Part shown: positions 1 to 9,405 of the stretch, one piece after another
Position numbering within the stretch: position 1 is the stretch's first letter
How the letters are laid out: the number at the start of each line of letters is the position of its first letter
Assembly: GCF_014205635.1 (NCBI RefSeq)
Contig: NZ_JACIIV010000017.1
Span: forward strand, 1 to 64,000
Source of the DNA: Polymorphobacter multimanifer
GTDB lineage: Bacteria; Pseudomonadota; Alphaproteobacteria; Sphingomonadales; Sphingomonadaceae
DNA: 64,000 bases
Direction of reading: 5' to 3'
The notes under the pieces: model-generated
What the model was told of the DNA's origin: nothing
The model's input: only the letters and a program-made list of their open reading frames with translations
Database searches by the model: none
Program-made: the position numbers and the translations under genes

Positions 1-94
1 TCACGCTGTCATCCATGGCAGCATGATCAACCCGGCCAAGCCGGAGATCAAAGCGGCGAGACCGCGAACCTACACCACGCTGTGGGACACGATC

Positions 95-139
95 CTCTTA
101 ATCAGCGGGTCCTTGGTTCGAGCCCAAGTGTGTCCACCA
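95..139 (+). other. 3' half of tRNA-Lys(CTT), probable attachment-site scar
   Basis: The sequence matches a tRNA from the anticodon loop to the 3' end. The loop CTCTTAA (95-101) contains anticodon CTT and is followed by the 3' anticodon-stem strand TCAGC (102-106). The T arm is CTTGG/TTCGAGC/CCAAG (112-128), the 3' acceptor strand is TGTGTCC (129-135), the discriminator is A and a templated CCA ends at 139. The 5' half is absent: the bases before 95 (CGATC) do not pair with TCAGC, and no D arm is found. Tyrosine integrases often recombine in exactly this tRNA region, so this is probably an att repeat left at the edge of an integrated element. No integrase gene is visible, so it could also be a simple fragment. 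Confidence 0.8.
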
Positions 140-515
140 TTTTCAATGATTTGGTATCGGTTGGCTCGTGTAGCCCGATATTTTAGTATCGCGCAGACGT
201 TCGCGGCAGCGGAGATCGATTCGAACCGCAGCCTCGGCATTCGTTTGTTGCAGATCTCGGTGGTATCGAGCTTGGTGTGATCGCTGATGGCGCGGATATC
301 GACCTAGCCGCATCAGCCGCATCCAGCCGCCCCGAAACGCACGCCCGCAGCTCGGCCGCACAACCTCCAGGTCAGATGCGACTGCAAGCCGATACATGAT
401 CGTTCACTGGAATGGATGCGTGCGGAGGCCGCTCGACGTGCACCTTCATTTGCCGGCCGCCTGTACCAAACGCCGGAAATGACGGCGCAAGGTGACGGGC
501 GGCCGAAGCTGGGCT
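140..515. other. gene-poor stretch after the tRNA fragment
   Basis: I find no convincing gene here. The short open frames on both strands lack a recognisable domain, and composition is less GC-rich than in the following gene. The stretch separates the tRNA scar from the stop codon of the autotransporter gene at 516. Confidence 0.5.
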
Positions 516-3500
516 TCAGCGCCGCCAGTGCAATGTGACCAGTGCGCTATGGGCGGTGAAATCGCCACCCAGACGGCCGCGATAGGCGGCGCCGATGCCC
601 CAGCCGTCGCCGAGTGCGACATTACCGGTCACGCTTGCCTCAAGCGCATTGTCACTGCCCCCGGGCGACCGCAGACGATAGGTGTTGCCCGGCGCCCCGG
701 CGAAAGCCAATCTGGTTTCGGTGAAGTCGCCGGCGGCGCGGTCATAGGCAACGCTGACGTCGACGCGGCCGGTGCCCGACACCCAGTTGGCAAAGCCGCC
801 TGCGCCCCATGATGTCAAGCTGTCGCTGTCATCGGGACCGACGATGCCGAGGCTGGACGCGCCGGCCTCGACAAAGCCGTCTCGGCTGACCCTGGCATGG
901 GCGACGTTGGCGATCGGGCCGATGCTGATGCTTTTGCTCATGGCAAAGCCATAGCGCGCCTCGGCGGCGAGCGTGGTGGTCTTGAGGGTGTAGACGGACA
1001 TCGCCGTGCGGTTGATCGTGTTGACGGCAATCTGCCGGGTGACATCGGCGTCGCCCGAAGACCAGGCGAAGCTGCCGGCCAGCGTCAGCCCGGTGCGGCC
1101 GGTGCCGACCCGGCCATAAGCACCGAGATGCCAGCTATCGAGCTCGGCCCGCGAGCGGCGCGCACTGGACGTGACATTGCCGCTCGACCAGCCGCCGGCG
1201 ACGCCGAGAAGCGTGCCCGACGCTGCATCGACGAAATCGATGCCGCCGGTGATACCGCGGCGGCTGCCGTCGAGGCGGGCACCATTGCCGTCACCCTGGA
1301 TACGCCCGTCGATGAGGCCGCCCGACAGCCAGGCGCCGAGCTGGAGGCCTGCCGCGCCGCCGGCGCCGCCGCCGGTGGCGCGGACCCTGTTGTGCATGGC
1401 GTCGGTGAGGATCTCGCCCTGGTGCACCCCGGCGGCCAGCACCGAGGCGTGGATTTCACCCGACATGGTGTCGAAGCCGGTCAGCGCCTGGTCGGTGGAA
1501 GCTAACACCAGCGCATTGATGACGGTGCGCGTGTCGCCGGTCGCTGTTGCCTCGACCGCATCGAAGACGCCGGCGACCTGCCGCTGGTTGAATGTACGCG
1601 CCACGCTGGCGAAGGCCACCGGTGGGGGGGTGGGTGTCGGGGTTGGCGTCGGGGTCGGAGTTGGCGTCGGCGTCGGAGTTGGCGTGGGTGTCGGGGTGGG
1701 AGTGGGAGTGGGAGTGGGAGTGGGCGTGGGCGTCGGCGTCGGAGTCGGCGTCGGGGTCGGGGTCGGGGACGGGGTCGGAGTGACCGCCCGTGCCGCCGTC
1801 AGCTGCACGTCATTGGCATTGTGGACCAGCGCCAGCGTCAGGAACGGCAGGTCGACCTCCGACACCCCGGAGAACGTCCCCGTCACGCCGCCAGTCGCCG
1901 ACAGGATGGTGAACGACGTGCTGCCGGCAAAATTCGCCTCCGGCGTCAGCGAGCGCACCACGACACTGCCGCCGCCCAGCGTCGCCGCCCCGGTAACCGC
2001 GACCCGGTCGCTGGTGCCGTTGCCGAGCACATCGACCAGATAGCGGCTGCCGGCCGCCGTCGTGAACGTCCCCAGCACGTTCGCCGTCGCGATCGTGCCC
2101 ATCCCGCCGGGCGACAGGTCGCCGGCCACGCTCAGGTTGAGGATGCTGCCGGTCAGGTTGAACAGCGTGCCCGCACTCGTCGCCACATCGACGGCATTGA
2201 GCGTCGCGCCGAGGTTCAGCCGACCTTCGCGCAGCTCATAACGCGTTGCCAGCGGCGCTGTGCCATTGATGGTCACCGTCGCATCGCCGAACTGGGCAAT
2301 CGTTTCGACGTTGCTCACCATCAGGCCGCCGATCTCGGGCACAACGAAAGTCGCGCCGGCGGCGAGGTTGAGGTTGATGGTGTCGTTGCCGGCGCCGCCG
2401 TCGACGCTGTCGATGGCCAGGATGTCGGCCAGCGTCGGCGTCTGGAAGGTCAGCACATCGTCGCCGGCGCCCAGCGCCACGGTCCCCGACAATGTGCCGT
2501 TGATGATGGTAACGCTGTCGTTGCCGGCGCCGAAATCGACGTTGCCGACCAGCCGGCTGCCCGCCTCGAACGCCAGCACGTCGGCACCGCCGCCAAAGCG
2601 CAGGTTGCCGGTGACGACGCTGGCGTTGCGGGCGCGGAAGGTCGTCGCGACATCGCCGTCGACGAGCAGCGCCGCCGATCCCGCTGCGACCGTCACATCG
2701 GCGGCATCGATCGTCACCGCCGCTGTGGAGGCCGTGCCGACGACGACGATGGCGTTGGAATTCGCGCCGCTGGCGATGACATCGCCGGTCGTTGTGAAGC
2801 GCATCACCGAACCGGCACCGCTGCCGACCAGCCCGACGACGTCGGAAGCCGCGCCCGTGGTGCGCAGCGTCGCGCTGTTCTCCACCGTCACGTCATCGGC
2901 AAAGCTGATGATCGCCGTGCCCTGCGCCAGGGTGATATCGCCGCTGTTGCGGATCGTGGCGATGCCGGGATTGTCGCCGGTGCCGGCGCCGTCGAGGTTG
3001 ACCGACAGGCCCACCGAATTGATCGTGTTGGATGCCAGCCCACGGATGGTGCCGGAATTGACCAGCGTCACGTTCGCCGTGTCATCGCGCGTCGCGAACA
3101 CGGTGATGCCCTGCGCGAACAGCGTGCCGAGCTCGATGGCGCCGCTGTTGTCGATGTTCATGGTGTAGTTGCCGTTGGCCGGCGCACCGCTCGACGACAC
3201 CGCGATGCCGCGGCTCGACGCGCCCGACACCGAAGTCAGCGCCGCGTCATTGTCGACGGTCAGCGTGCCTGTGCGGGCCTGGTTGAGCACCAGCATGCCG
3301 TTGCTGTTGGTGGCATTGGTCATCCGTACCGTACCGGCGGCGCCGTTGATCACGGTGAGGTCGACGCCCTCGCCGCGGCCTTGTGCGAACAGGCCATTGT
3401 TGTCGGCGCCACTGATGGCGATGGTACCGGTGTTCTCGATGCGCGCAAAAGTGCCGTCGCCGCCGACATTGCCGGCGGCAAAGTTGGTGATGCCGTGGGT

Positions 3501-4355
3501 CGCCTGGCCCTGCGCATCGATGGCGCCGCTGTTGACGATGGTGGAGCGGCCGCCCGACACCAGCGTGTTGACCACGATGCCCGACGCGATGCCGTTGAAA
3601 TCGCTGTCGCTGGTCGCCGCCGCCGGGCGCACCGTGATGGCGCCGCTGTTGGTGATGCGCGTGGTGCCGCCGGCGGCGCCATGCACGGCGAAAATGCCCG
3701 CGGTGACGCCGGTGCGCTCGCCGCTGCCGCCGGTGGTGGCACTCAGCACGCCCGAATTGACGATGGTGATGTTGCCGGTCGCCTCGTTGGAGGAGGCAGC
3801 GAGGGCAAAGCCGCTCTGGTTGGTGGTGGTGACGGTGACGGCGCCGCGGTTGGTGATGCTGGCGTTGCTGTCGCCCGAAAACACCGCCGCCTCGATGCCG
3901 GCATTGGCCTGCGCGCCGCCATCGGCAAAGATCGTCGCGCCACTGTCGATGGTGGCGTCAAAACCGTTGCGCACGATAAGGATGATGCCTTGCGCCGGCT
4001 CGGTGATGCCGAGGTTGTCGAGGGTGCGGATGACGACACCGTCGGCGACATTGATCGTGAGGTCGCGGTCGCTGCGGTCGGCGCCGATGCCGAAAAGGCC
4101 GGGAGGCGCGATGTTTCCGGTTACGTTGTTGACGTTGATCGTGCCGACGGCGGCATGGCCTGCCGACTGCTGCGAAGTTACCCCGCCCGACAGGTTGCCG
4201 GTGCAGGTGGCGACGCCCGCCACGACCGGGCATGCCGGCGAGCCGACGACGACCTGCTGGCTCGCCCCCGGGCCCGCCGCGAAGCCCAGCGCCAGCGTCG
4301 ATACGCCGACCAGCCAGTTGCGCCGCTGCCGTGTCAGTCCGAAACCGTCGATCAT
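516..4355 (-). CDS. autotransporter (type Va) adhesin-like protein
   Basis: This 1279-residue secreted protein has a signal peptide, a long passenger and a C-terminal autotransporter beta-barrel. The start at 4355 is chosen because GGGGGA lies a few bases upstream and the product begins with a basic stretch and a hydrophobic core ending in GPGASQQ. An in-frame codon at 4397 would add 14 residues before the signal. The passenger is rich in Asn, Gly, Thr and Ser and carries recurring NSGAI-type motifs, as in beta-helical adhesins, plus GAGND-type repeats near 2380-2540. A Thr-Pro linker (1624-1785) leads to the translocator encoded by about 516-1440, which ends LVTLHWRR. The passenger probably stays at the cell surface; its ligand cannot be read from sequence. 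It is transcribed divergently from the ECF sigma gene at 4518, so control by that sigma factor is possible. Confidence 0.88.
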   Translation of the reverse strand: MIDGFGLTRQRRNWLVGVSTLALGFAAGPGASQQVVVGSPACPVVAGVATCTGNLSGGVTSQQSAGHAAVGTINVNNVTGNIAPPGLFGIGADRSDRDLTINVADGVVIRTLDNLGITEPAQGIILIVRNGFDATIDSGATIFADGGAQANAGIEAAVFSGDSNASITNRGAVTVTTTNQSGFALAASSNEATGNITIVNSGVLSATTGGSGERTGVTAGIFAVHGAAGGTTRITNSGAITVRPAAATSDSDFNGIASGIVVNTLVSGGRSTIVNSGAIDAQGQATHGITNFAAGNVGGDGTFARIENTGTIAISGADNNGLFAQGRGEGVDLTVINGAAGTVRMTNATNSNGMLVLNQARTGTLTVDNDAALTSVSGASSRGIAVSSSGAPANGNYTMNIDNSGAIELGTLFAQGITVFATRDDTANVTLVNSGTIRGLASNTINSVGLSVNLDGAGTGDNPGIATIRNSGDITLAQGTAIISFADDVTVENSATLRTTGAASDVVGLVGSGAGSVMRFTTTGDVIASGANSNAIVVVGTASTAAVTIDAADVTVAAGSAALLVDGDVATTFRARNASVVTGNLRFGGGADVLAFEAGSRLVGNVDFGAGNDSVTIINGTLSGTVALGAGDDVLTFQTPTLADILAIDSVDGGAGNDTINLNLAAGATFVVPEIGGLMVSNVETIAQFGDATVTINGTAPLATRYELREGRLNLGATLNAVDVATSAGTLFNLTGSILNLSVAGDLSPGGMGTIATANVLGTFTTAAGSRYLVDVLGNGTSDRVAVTGAATLGGGSVVVRSLTPEANFAGSTSFTILSATGGVTGTFSGVSEVDLPFLTLALVHNANDVQLTAARAVTPTPSPTPTPTPTPTPTPTPTPTPTPTPTPTPTPTPTPTPTPTPTPTPTPTPPPVAFASVARTFNQRQVAGVFDAVEATATGDTRTVINALVLASTDQALTGFDTMSGEIHASVLAAGVHQGEILTDAMHNRVRATGGGAGGAAGLQLGAWLSGGLIDGRIQGDGNGARLDGSRRGITGGIDFVDAASGTLLGVAGGWSSGNVTSSARRSRAELDSWHLGAYGRVGTGRTGLTLAGSFAWSSGDADVTRQIAVNTINRTAMSVYTLKTTTLAAEARYGFAMSKSISIGPIANVAHARVSRDGFVEAGASSLGIVGPDDSDSLTSWGAGGFANWVSGTGRVDVSVAYDRAAGDFTETRLAFAGAPGNTYRLRSPGGSDNALEASVTGNVALGDGWGIGAAYRGRLGGDFTAHSALVTLHWRR
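1624..1785 (-). repeat. Thr-Pro microsatellite in the autotransporter linker
   Basis: About 27 consecutive TP dipeptides (one SP) are encoded by imperfect 6-nt units such as GGAGTG, GGCGTC and GGGGTC on the + strand. Because the unit is 6 nt, gain or loss keeps the reading frame and would only change linker length between passenger and barrel. Such linkers act as stiff spacers in bacterial surface proteins. Confidence 0.9.
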
Positions 4356-4493
4356 GTGTGTCCCCCGGGGCCAGCGCCAAGCCGCTGTTGTCTTCAAAGG
4401 CGCGGCCGGACCGCCAAACGGCTCACGCCTCCGCGGGCTTTTTCACACGATGCTTTCGAGAGGGCTTTACGACCGCCAACAAAGCGTTAACCT

Positions 4494-4520
4494 GCGGGAG
4501 TGGCGGGAGTGGCGTGAGTG
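4494..4520 (+). repeat. three 9-nt repeats carrying the ribosome site and start of the ECF gene
   Basis: Copies are GCGGGAGTG, GCGGGAGTG and GCGTGAGTG. The middle copy supplies the Shine-Dalgarno GGGAG and the last copy ends in the GTG start at 4518. GTG codons in the first two copies are in the same frame but run into TGA at 4515-4517, directly before the true start, giving a tiny leader reading frame. Copy-number change by slippage could alter translation initiation. Confidence 0.75.
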
Positions 4521-5066
4521 GGCGAGCATGATACACGGGCCTTGCTGGTCCGCTGGCGGGCTGGGGACATGGGCGCCCGCGACGCGCTGTTTGCCGCCTT
4601 TTATCCCGATCTGCGCCGATCGGCTGCCGCGATGCTGCGCGGCGAGCGCGGTTGCTCCTTGTCGACGAGCGACCTTGTGCAGGAATCGGTCGCGCGCCTG
4701 GTTGCGCTCAATCGGATCGACTGGGCCGATGCCCAGCATTTCAAGGCATTGTCGGCGACGATGATGCGGCGCGCGTTGCTCGACCACCTGCGCTCGCGCC
4801 GCACCAACAAGCGCAAGCATGAAAAGGTGGAGCTGCTCACCGGCATCGCCCTCGACGACCCCGATTGCGAGATCGAGCGCCTGTCCGCCGCCCTCGACGA
4901 CCTCGCCCGCATCGACCCGGAACGCGCGGACATTGTCGAGATGCGCTATTTCGGCGGTCTCGAAATTCGCGACATCGCTGCCGTCCTCGGCTGTTCGGAG
5001 GCCACGGTGAAACGCCGCTGGACGTCGGCGCGGCTCTGGTTGCTTGCCGAAATGTCCGACGCCTGA
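4518..5066 (+). CDS. ECF-type RNA polymerase sigma factor (TIGR02999/ECF43-like)
   Basis: This 182-residue sigma factor has region 2 at about residues 15-100 and region 4 at about 130-178, with a helix-turn-helix around LEIRDIAAVLGCSEATVKRR. The GTG start follows GGGAG. The stop overlaps the ATG of the downstream Ser/Thr kinase gene (TGATG at 5064-5068), so the two are translationally coupled. In most ECF sigmas the segment before DLVQE carries acidic residues (DAED type); here it reads S49-T50-S51-D52-L-V-Q-E. Loss of that charge plus a coupled kinase is the arrangement known for ECF43 sigmas such as Vibrio EcfP, where phosphorylation supplies the missing charge. No anti-sigma gene is adjacent. 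That this protein is phosphorylated by its neighbour is inference. Confidence 0.88.
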   Translation: MGEHDTRALLVRWRAGDMGARDALFAAFYPDLRRSAAAMLRGERGCSLSTSDLVQESVARLVALNRIDWADAQHFKALSATMMRRALLDHLRSRRTNKRKHEKVELLTGIALDDPDCEIERLSAALDDLARIDPERADIVEMRYFGGLEIRDIAAVLGCSEATVKRRWTSARLWLLAEMSDA

Positions 5067-7438
5067 TGGCCGACGCGGCGCTCGATGCCCGCGCGCTGCC
5101 CCTGCTCGACGCGGCGCTGGCGCTGCCGCCCGACGCCCGCGATGCCTTCATCACCGATGCCAGCGGCGATGATCCCGCCCTTGCTGCTCGTCTGCGCCGC
5201 CTGCTCGCCGCCAGCGACGATTCCCGCCTGCGCACCGGTTCGGCCGCCGCCACGGTTGCCGATGCCCCCATGCCCGACCGCATCGGCCGCTATCGCATCA
5301 CCCGGCTGATCGGCGTCGGCGGCATGGGCGCCGTCTATCGCGGTGAGCGCGACACCGGCGATTTCGACCATGTCGTCGCCATCAAGCTGATCCGCCCCGG
5401 CGCGCTGTCCGACGTCTTCATCGAGCGCTTCGCCCGCGAACGCCAGACGCTCGCCCGCCTGTCCCACCCGCATATCGCCCGACTGTTCGACGGCGGCGAA
5501 ACCCCGGCCGGCGAGCCCTATATCGTCATGGAGTTCGTCGACGGCATCCGGCTCGACGAATGGCTGGATTCCGGCCCGACCACCGGCGCCCGCACCACGC
5601 TGTTCCTCGATGTCTGCAGCGCCGTCGGCTTTGCCCACCAGAACCTCATCATCCACCGCGACCTGACGCCCGCCAACATCCTTGTCGACCGCAACGACAA
5701 TGCCAGGCTGATCGATTTCGGCATCGCCCGGCCGCCGCTGGCGTCCCCGCCCGATCGCGTGCCCGGCGTCGTCGCGCGCAGTCTGACGCCGGGCTTCGCC
5801 GCGCCGGAACGCATCGCCGGCGATCCCGCCACGACGCTGTCCGATGTCTATTCGCTCGGCGTCCTCCTCGCCCTGATGCTGCCCGACACCACTGGCCGCG
5901 GCGACGCCGATCTGGCCGCGATCATCGCCCGCGCCCGCGCCGTCGATCCGCAGGCGCGCTATGCCAGCGTCGACGCGCTTTCCGCCGATGTCCGGGCCTG
6001 GCAGCGCGGTGACGTGGTGGCGGCGCGCAACGGCGGCCGCCGCTATCGGATCGGCCGCTTCGTCGCCCGCCACCGCGCCGGCGTCGCCGCCGGGACCACC
6101 GCCGTCGTGATGCTCGTCGGTGCGCTCGGCACCACGCTGGCCGCCAATGCCCGAGCCGAAACCGCCCGCGCCGAGGCCGAGCAGCGCTTTGCCCAGACCC
6201 GCGCCATCGCCAAGTCGCTGCTGTTCGATGCCTATGACGAGGTCGGCAAGGTTCCGGGCAGCGCCATCGCCCGCGCAAAACTCGCCGAAACCGGGCAGAC
6301 CTACCTGCTGGCGCTGGCCGGCCAGGAGGATGCGCCCCGCGACGTCCGTGTCGAAACCGGGCTCGGCTTTCTCCGCCTTGCCAAGGTTGTCGGCAACGGC
6401 GGCGACAACCAGCTCGGCCGGCTCGAGGATGGCAACAAGCTCATCGGGCGCGCAGAAGCCATCCTTGCGCCGCTGCACCGCCGCTACCCCGATGATCCCG
6501 CCGTCACCATTGCCTATGCCGACCTGCTCGTCGAACAGACCGCCACAGCGCTCTACACCGACAACGACCCGCCGCTGGCCAAGCGCAAGGCGCTCGAAAC
6601 CCGGCGGCTGCTGGCGGCCGACCCGGCGCGCAACGTCGATTCGGCCCGGCTCTATGCGCTCGCTTCGCAGGGGCTGGGCGACAGCTACGCCTGGGGCGAC
6701 GATTATGCCGCCGCCCGCACCGAATATCGCGCCACCGAGGCCTTCATCACCGGCCTGCCGCCGGCGCTCGCCACCGCCCGGCCGCTGCGCATGGTCCGGT
6801 CCGCCAACCTGCGCCTGCTCGGCGAGGCCAACCACAAGCTCGGCGACGAAGCCGCAGCACTCGCCGCCGTCGACCAGGCCGTCGCCATCAACCGCACGCT
6901 GGTCGCCGCCTATCCCGACGATCCCGCCCTGCCGCGCAAGCTGGCGATGTCGCTCTGGTACCGCGCCATCCTGCAACGCGCCGGCCATGACGAGGCCGCG
7001 GCGATGTTTTCGATCGGCGAAGCCACCGACCTTGCCCGTGCGCTGCGGGTGCGCAGCAACGGCGACGCCACCTCGCTGCAGCTGCTCTCCACCGTCGGCG
7101 AGGTCCAGGCCCAGCTGCTCGGTGACCTCGGCCGTCATGCCCAGGCCTTTGCCATGTCCGATGAAGTCATCGCCGCGCATCGCCGCATGGTGGCGCTGGC
7201 CGGTGACACCGCCGGCGCCCGCCGCAGCATGGCGACGGCACTGACCACCAGCGGCGGCAATTTCTACATCGGTGGCGCCCGCGACCGCGCCTGTGCCGCC
7301 TGGCGCGAGGCGCTGGCCCTGTTCGAAGGCAACCGCAACGTCGGCGAAGGCGACCGCACCAAACTCATGCCGCGCCTGCGCGGCGCCATCGCCCAGTGCA
7401 CCGCCGGCGCCAAGGTCACCGTTTTCGACGATCTGTGA
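5066..7438 (+). CDS. membrane Ser/Thr protein kinase with C-terminal TPR-like domain
   Basis: This 790-residue protein has a cytoplasmic kinase domain at about residues 75-315. Visible features are the glycine loop GVGGMG (83-88), VAIK with Lys107, HRD with catalytic Asp199, DFG at 217-219 and APE at 246-248. Residue 201 is Thr where most Ser/Thr kinases have Lys (HRDLT instead of HRDLK), which is unusual but does not remove the catalytic Asp. One transmembrane helix follows at about 338-360, then a helical, Ala-rich region with TPR-like character to the end, probably periplasmic and sensory. The ATG overlaps the stop of the ECF gene. Similar long frames upstream in the same frame are read-through without a start. 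The simplest model is a membrane sensor that phosphorylates the co-encoded sigma factor. Confidence 0.88.
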   Translation: MADAALDARALPLLDAALALPPDARDAFITDASGDDPALAARLRRLLAASDDSRLRTGSAAATVADAPMPDRIGRYRITRLIGVGGMGAVYRGERDTGDFDHVVAIKLIRPGALSDVFIERFARERQTLARLSHPHIARLFDGGETPAGEPYIVMEFVDGIRLDEWLDSGPTTGARTTLFLDVCSAVGFAHQNLIIHRDLTPANILVDRNDNARLIDFGIARPPLASPPDRVPGVVARSLTPGFAAPERIAGDPATTLSDVYSLGVLLALMLPDTTGRGDADLAAIIARARAVDPQARYASVDALSADVRAWQRGDVVAARNGGRRYRIGRFVARHRAGVAAGTTAVVMLVGALGTTLAANARAETARAEAEQRFAQTRAIAKSLLFDAYDEVGKVPGSAIARAKLAETGQTYLLALAGQEDAPRDVRVETGLGFLRLAKVVGNGGDNQLGRLEDGNKLIGRAEAILAPLHRRYPDDPAVTIAYADLLVEQTATALYTDNDPPLAKRKALETRRLLAADPARNVDSARLYALASQGLGDSYAWGDDYAAARTEYRATEAFITGLPPALATARPLRMVRSANLRLLGEANHKLGDEAAALAAVDQAVAINRTLVAAYPDDPALPRKLAMSLWYRAILQRAGHDEAAAMFSIGEATDLARALRVRSNGDATSLQLLSTVGEVQAQLLGDLGRHAQAFAMSDEVIAAHRRMVALAGDTAGARRSMATALTTSGGNFYIGGARDRACAAWREALALFEGNRNVGEGDRTKLMPRLRGAIAQCTAGAKVTVFDDL

Positions 7439-7482
7439 CAACGCTTGAGAAATGATTGCGTCTGGCGTTGCGTGACGGGGAG

Positions 7483-8133
7483 TCACACCGCGCGCCTGGC
7501 GGTCTCGCCCGTGCTCCGTCCCATACAGCCCTGGGATTTCAGCGAGGCCCTGAACGCTTGTGCAGGAGGTGTCGGGCTTGAGATTGCCGGCGACGTCCTC
7601 GGCATCCCGCCTTCCGCAAGACAGTCGTCGAGGCGGCGCCAGGTCTCGACGCGGGCCGGGAGCTCCATCGGCGACATCTGGTGCGGCAACGCGGCCAGCA
7701 GTTGCCCGGTTGGCACCCAGCTGCCCCGGCTGCGGAAGCCTGCCCTCGCCATGGCGACGGCGACCGGCCTGCCCGCGAGGGTCGTGATGCGGTGTTCGAG
7801 ATAGACCCAGCGATCGTCCCAGCCGAGCAGTTCGGTCGCGGCGACAGCGCGTTCCCACAACCGAAGCTCGCGGCGGAACCGGATCGTCGTGCTGCCAAGG
7901 ATCGGTTTCCAGCGTTCCCGCAGGATGGTCTGGGCGACGCCGGTGCGCAGCAGATACTCCATGCGATTGACATCGATGACCTGCAGATAGCGGCCATTGT
8001 TGAGATGCCGGTTCATGTCGATGTCGTGCGGCAGCACGCGAAAGCGGCTTGTCACCACCTCGGTCGGGTGCAGCCTCGGGCCCGACAGCCCACGCGCGGC
8101 GGCGGGGATCATGCGTCCGAACAACTTGATCAT
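7483..8133 (-). CDS. acyl-CoA thioesterase family protein (hotdog fold)
   Basis: This 216-residue protein carries the hotdog thioesterase signature DIDMNRHLNNGRY (residues 37-49), as in the 4HBT/THEM6-like group, followed by beta strands typical of that fold (STTIRFRRELRLWERA, WVYLEH). The C-terminal 50 residues are low in recognisable structure and may be a disordered tail. It starts 10 bases after the outer-membrane protein gene stops and is the last gene of the MMPL operon, which suggests hydrolysis of an acyl-CoA or acyl-ACP linked to the lipid handled by that operon. The substrate is unknown. The end lies 44 bases from the kinase stop on the other strand. Confidence 0.8.
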   Translation of the reverse strand: MIKLFGRMIPAAARGLSGPRLHPTEVVTSRFRVLPHDIDMNRHLNNGRYLQVIDVNRMEYLLRTGVAQTILRERWKPILGSTTIRFRRELRLWERAVAATELLGWDDRWVYLEHRITTLAGRPVAVAMARAGFRSRGSWVPTGQLLAALPHQMSPMELPARVETWRRLDDCLAEGGMPRTSPAISSPTPPAQAFRASLKSQGCMGRSTGETARRAV

Positions 8134-8143
8134 CGGGTCATCC

Positions 8144-9400
8144 TCAAAAGCCGCAGGTGAGTTGCAGAAAGCCGGCTGACAGTTCGCGCACGCGGCCGAA
8201 ATAGCTGAGGCGGGGGCCGACGAAGATGTCGGCCGCGACGGTGAGGCGGAGGCGATCGTTGATGGCGTAGGTCATTTTGGGTCGGATCGCGGCGTCGCCG
8301 GTGTTGAGGTAGACGATCGAAGCGAGTTCGACGTCGAGCGTGTCCTGCAGCCATTTGCGCGCCACGCGGGCCGTCACGCCGTGCTGGGTGCGATCGAGCT
8401 GGTTGTTGACCGCCGCCGATTGGCTGGCGACGGCGCGATCGATGGGGTCAGCGAGGTCGCGCGGGTCGGAATGGTCGAAGACCCGGCGGACACTGTATTG
8501 GAGGTTGAGGTTCCATCCGGCGACGTCGGTGTCGAAACCGGCGACCAGCCAGAGATTGTCGTTCTTCCTGAAGATGGTGTCGGCACCGCGATAGCGGCTC
8601 CAGGCTGCCTCGGCGCGCCAGCCGATCCGCCCCCAGGTGCCGGCCACATCGGCGGCGAGCACATCGACGCTGGGGAATTGCTGCTGCACGCCGGTGAACG
8701 CGCCGGCCGGGCTGCCCGCGGGCACGGCAACGCGCACGAAATCGCGGGTGCGGTCGGTGCCGTGGAACCAGCCCAGCGACCAGTCGATGCTGCCCCCGCT
8801 GCGATCGAGCTTCAGCGCGAACTGGCTGCGATCCGCGACGCGCTGGTCGGCGACGACAATGGCGCCGGTGGGGTTGCGATCGAGCGGAAAGCGGTTGTCA
8901 CGAAATTCCGGCAGCCAATAGCCGTCGAGGGTGTAATCGCCGAGCCCGAGACGGCCCTGGACCATCAGGCTGCCGCGCCGCTGTTCATCGTCGCTGGCGA
9001 CGAGGAGCGTATAATCGCGCGAACTGAGGACGTCGGACGGGTTGAGGCGGTCGGCGCGACCCCAGACGACAATCTGCCGGCCGGCCTTGATTGCGAGGGG
9101 GCCATGTGTCCAGCGCAGCCAGCCTTCGACGAGGTCGGCGTCGGCCCCGTCGACGCTGTCGGCCTGGACATAGCCTTCGGCGAAGGCGTCGAGCGCACCG
9201 GCCCGGGGCGCCAGCCTTGCCCGCACCCCGCCGACGGCGGTCAGCGTTTCGTCGTTGAGGTCGCGGTCATGGGTCCAGGCGCCGGCGCGAAAGGAGGTTG
9301 CCAGCCCCACCCGCTCGGCAAGGCCCGGCCGCTCGTCGGGCGCCTCCTGCGCGCCCGCCGTGGTCGCCACCAGCGCCGCCAGGAAGCCGATTGCACGCAT
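8144..9400 (-). CDS. outer-membrane beta-barrel protein (DUF1302-like)
   Basis: This 418-residue exported protein has a signal peptide beginning MRAIGFLAALVATTAGAQ. The start at 9400 is chosen because the preceding frame overlaps the MMPL gene and lacks a signal. The mature part is made of alternating amphipathic strands with many aromatic residues (for example RQIVVWGRADRLNP, GSIDWSLGWFHG, WNLNLQYSVRRVF) and ends in a terminal Phe, as expected for a BAM-inserted barrel. It starts 5 bases downstream of the MMPL-LolA gene stop. In other proteobacteria DUF1302-like barrels cluster with MMPL transporters and LolA-like proteins. A role as the outer-membrane end of a lipid or sterol-like transport path is inference. 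Confidence 0.75.
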   Translation of the reverse strand: MRAIGFLAALVATTAGAQEAPDERPGLAERVGLATSFRAGAWTHDRDLNDETLTAVGGVRARLAPRAGALDAFAEGYVQADSVDGADADLVEGWLRWTHGPLAIKAGRQIVVWGRADRLNPSDVLSSRDYTLLVASDDEQRRGSLMVQGRLGLGDYTLDGYWLPEFRDNRFPLDRNPTGAIVVADQRVADRSQFALKLDRSGGSIDWSLGWFHGTDRTRDFVRVAVPAGSPAGAFTGVQQQFPSVDVLAADVAGTWGRIGWRAEAAWSRYRGADTIFRKNDNLWLVAGFDTDVAGWNLNLQYSVRRVFDHSDPRDLADPIDRAVASQSAAVNNQLDRTQHGVTARVARKWLQDTLDVELASIVYLNTGDAAIRPKMTYAINDRLRLTVAADIFVGPRLSYFGRVRELSAGFLQLTCGF

Positions 9401-9405
9401 GACGA

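Noticed and set aside
2-280. Open frame on + entering from the left edge
   Set aside because: It runs straight through the tRNA fragment, has no recognisable domain and no supportable start; the first residues could belong to a gene outside the window but this cannot be shown.
1171-2043. + strand frame with a long Gly-Val repeat
   Set aside because: The repeat is the antisense reading of the Thr-Pro linker; no independent evidence of a gene.
1821-4490. 889-residue open frame on + opposite the autotransporter
   Set aside because: It is the complement of the GC-rich passenger gene, rich in Arg/Ala/Asp with no domain, and lacks a ribosome site.
7471-7485. Inverted repeat GTGAC/GTCAC as a terminator for the kinase gene
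   Set aside because: Only 5 bp, it overlaps the thioesterase stop codon and has no T run.
4946-7858. 970-residue open frame on - opposite the kinase
   Set aside because: Complement of a clearly recognised kinase; composition is that of antisense GC-rich coding DNA.
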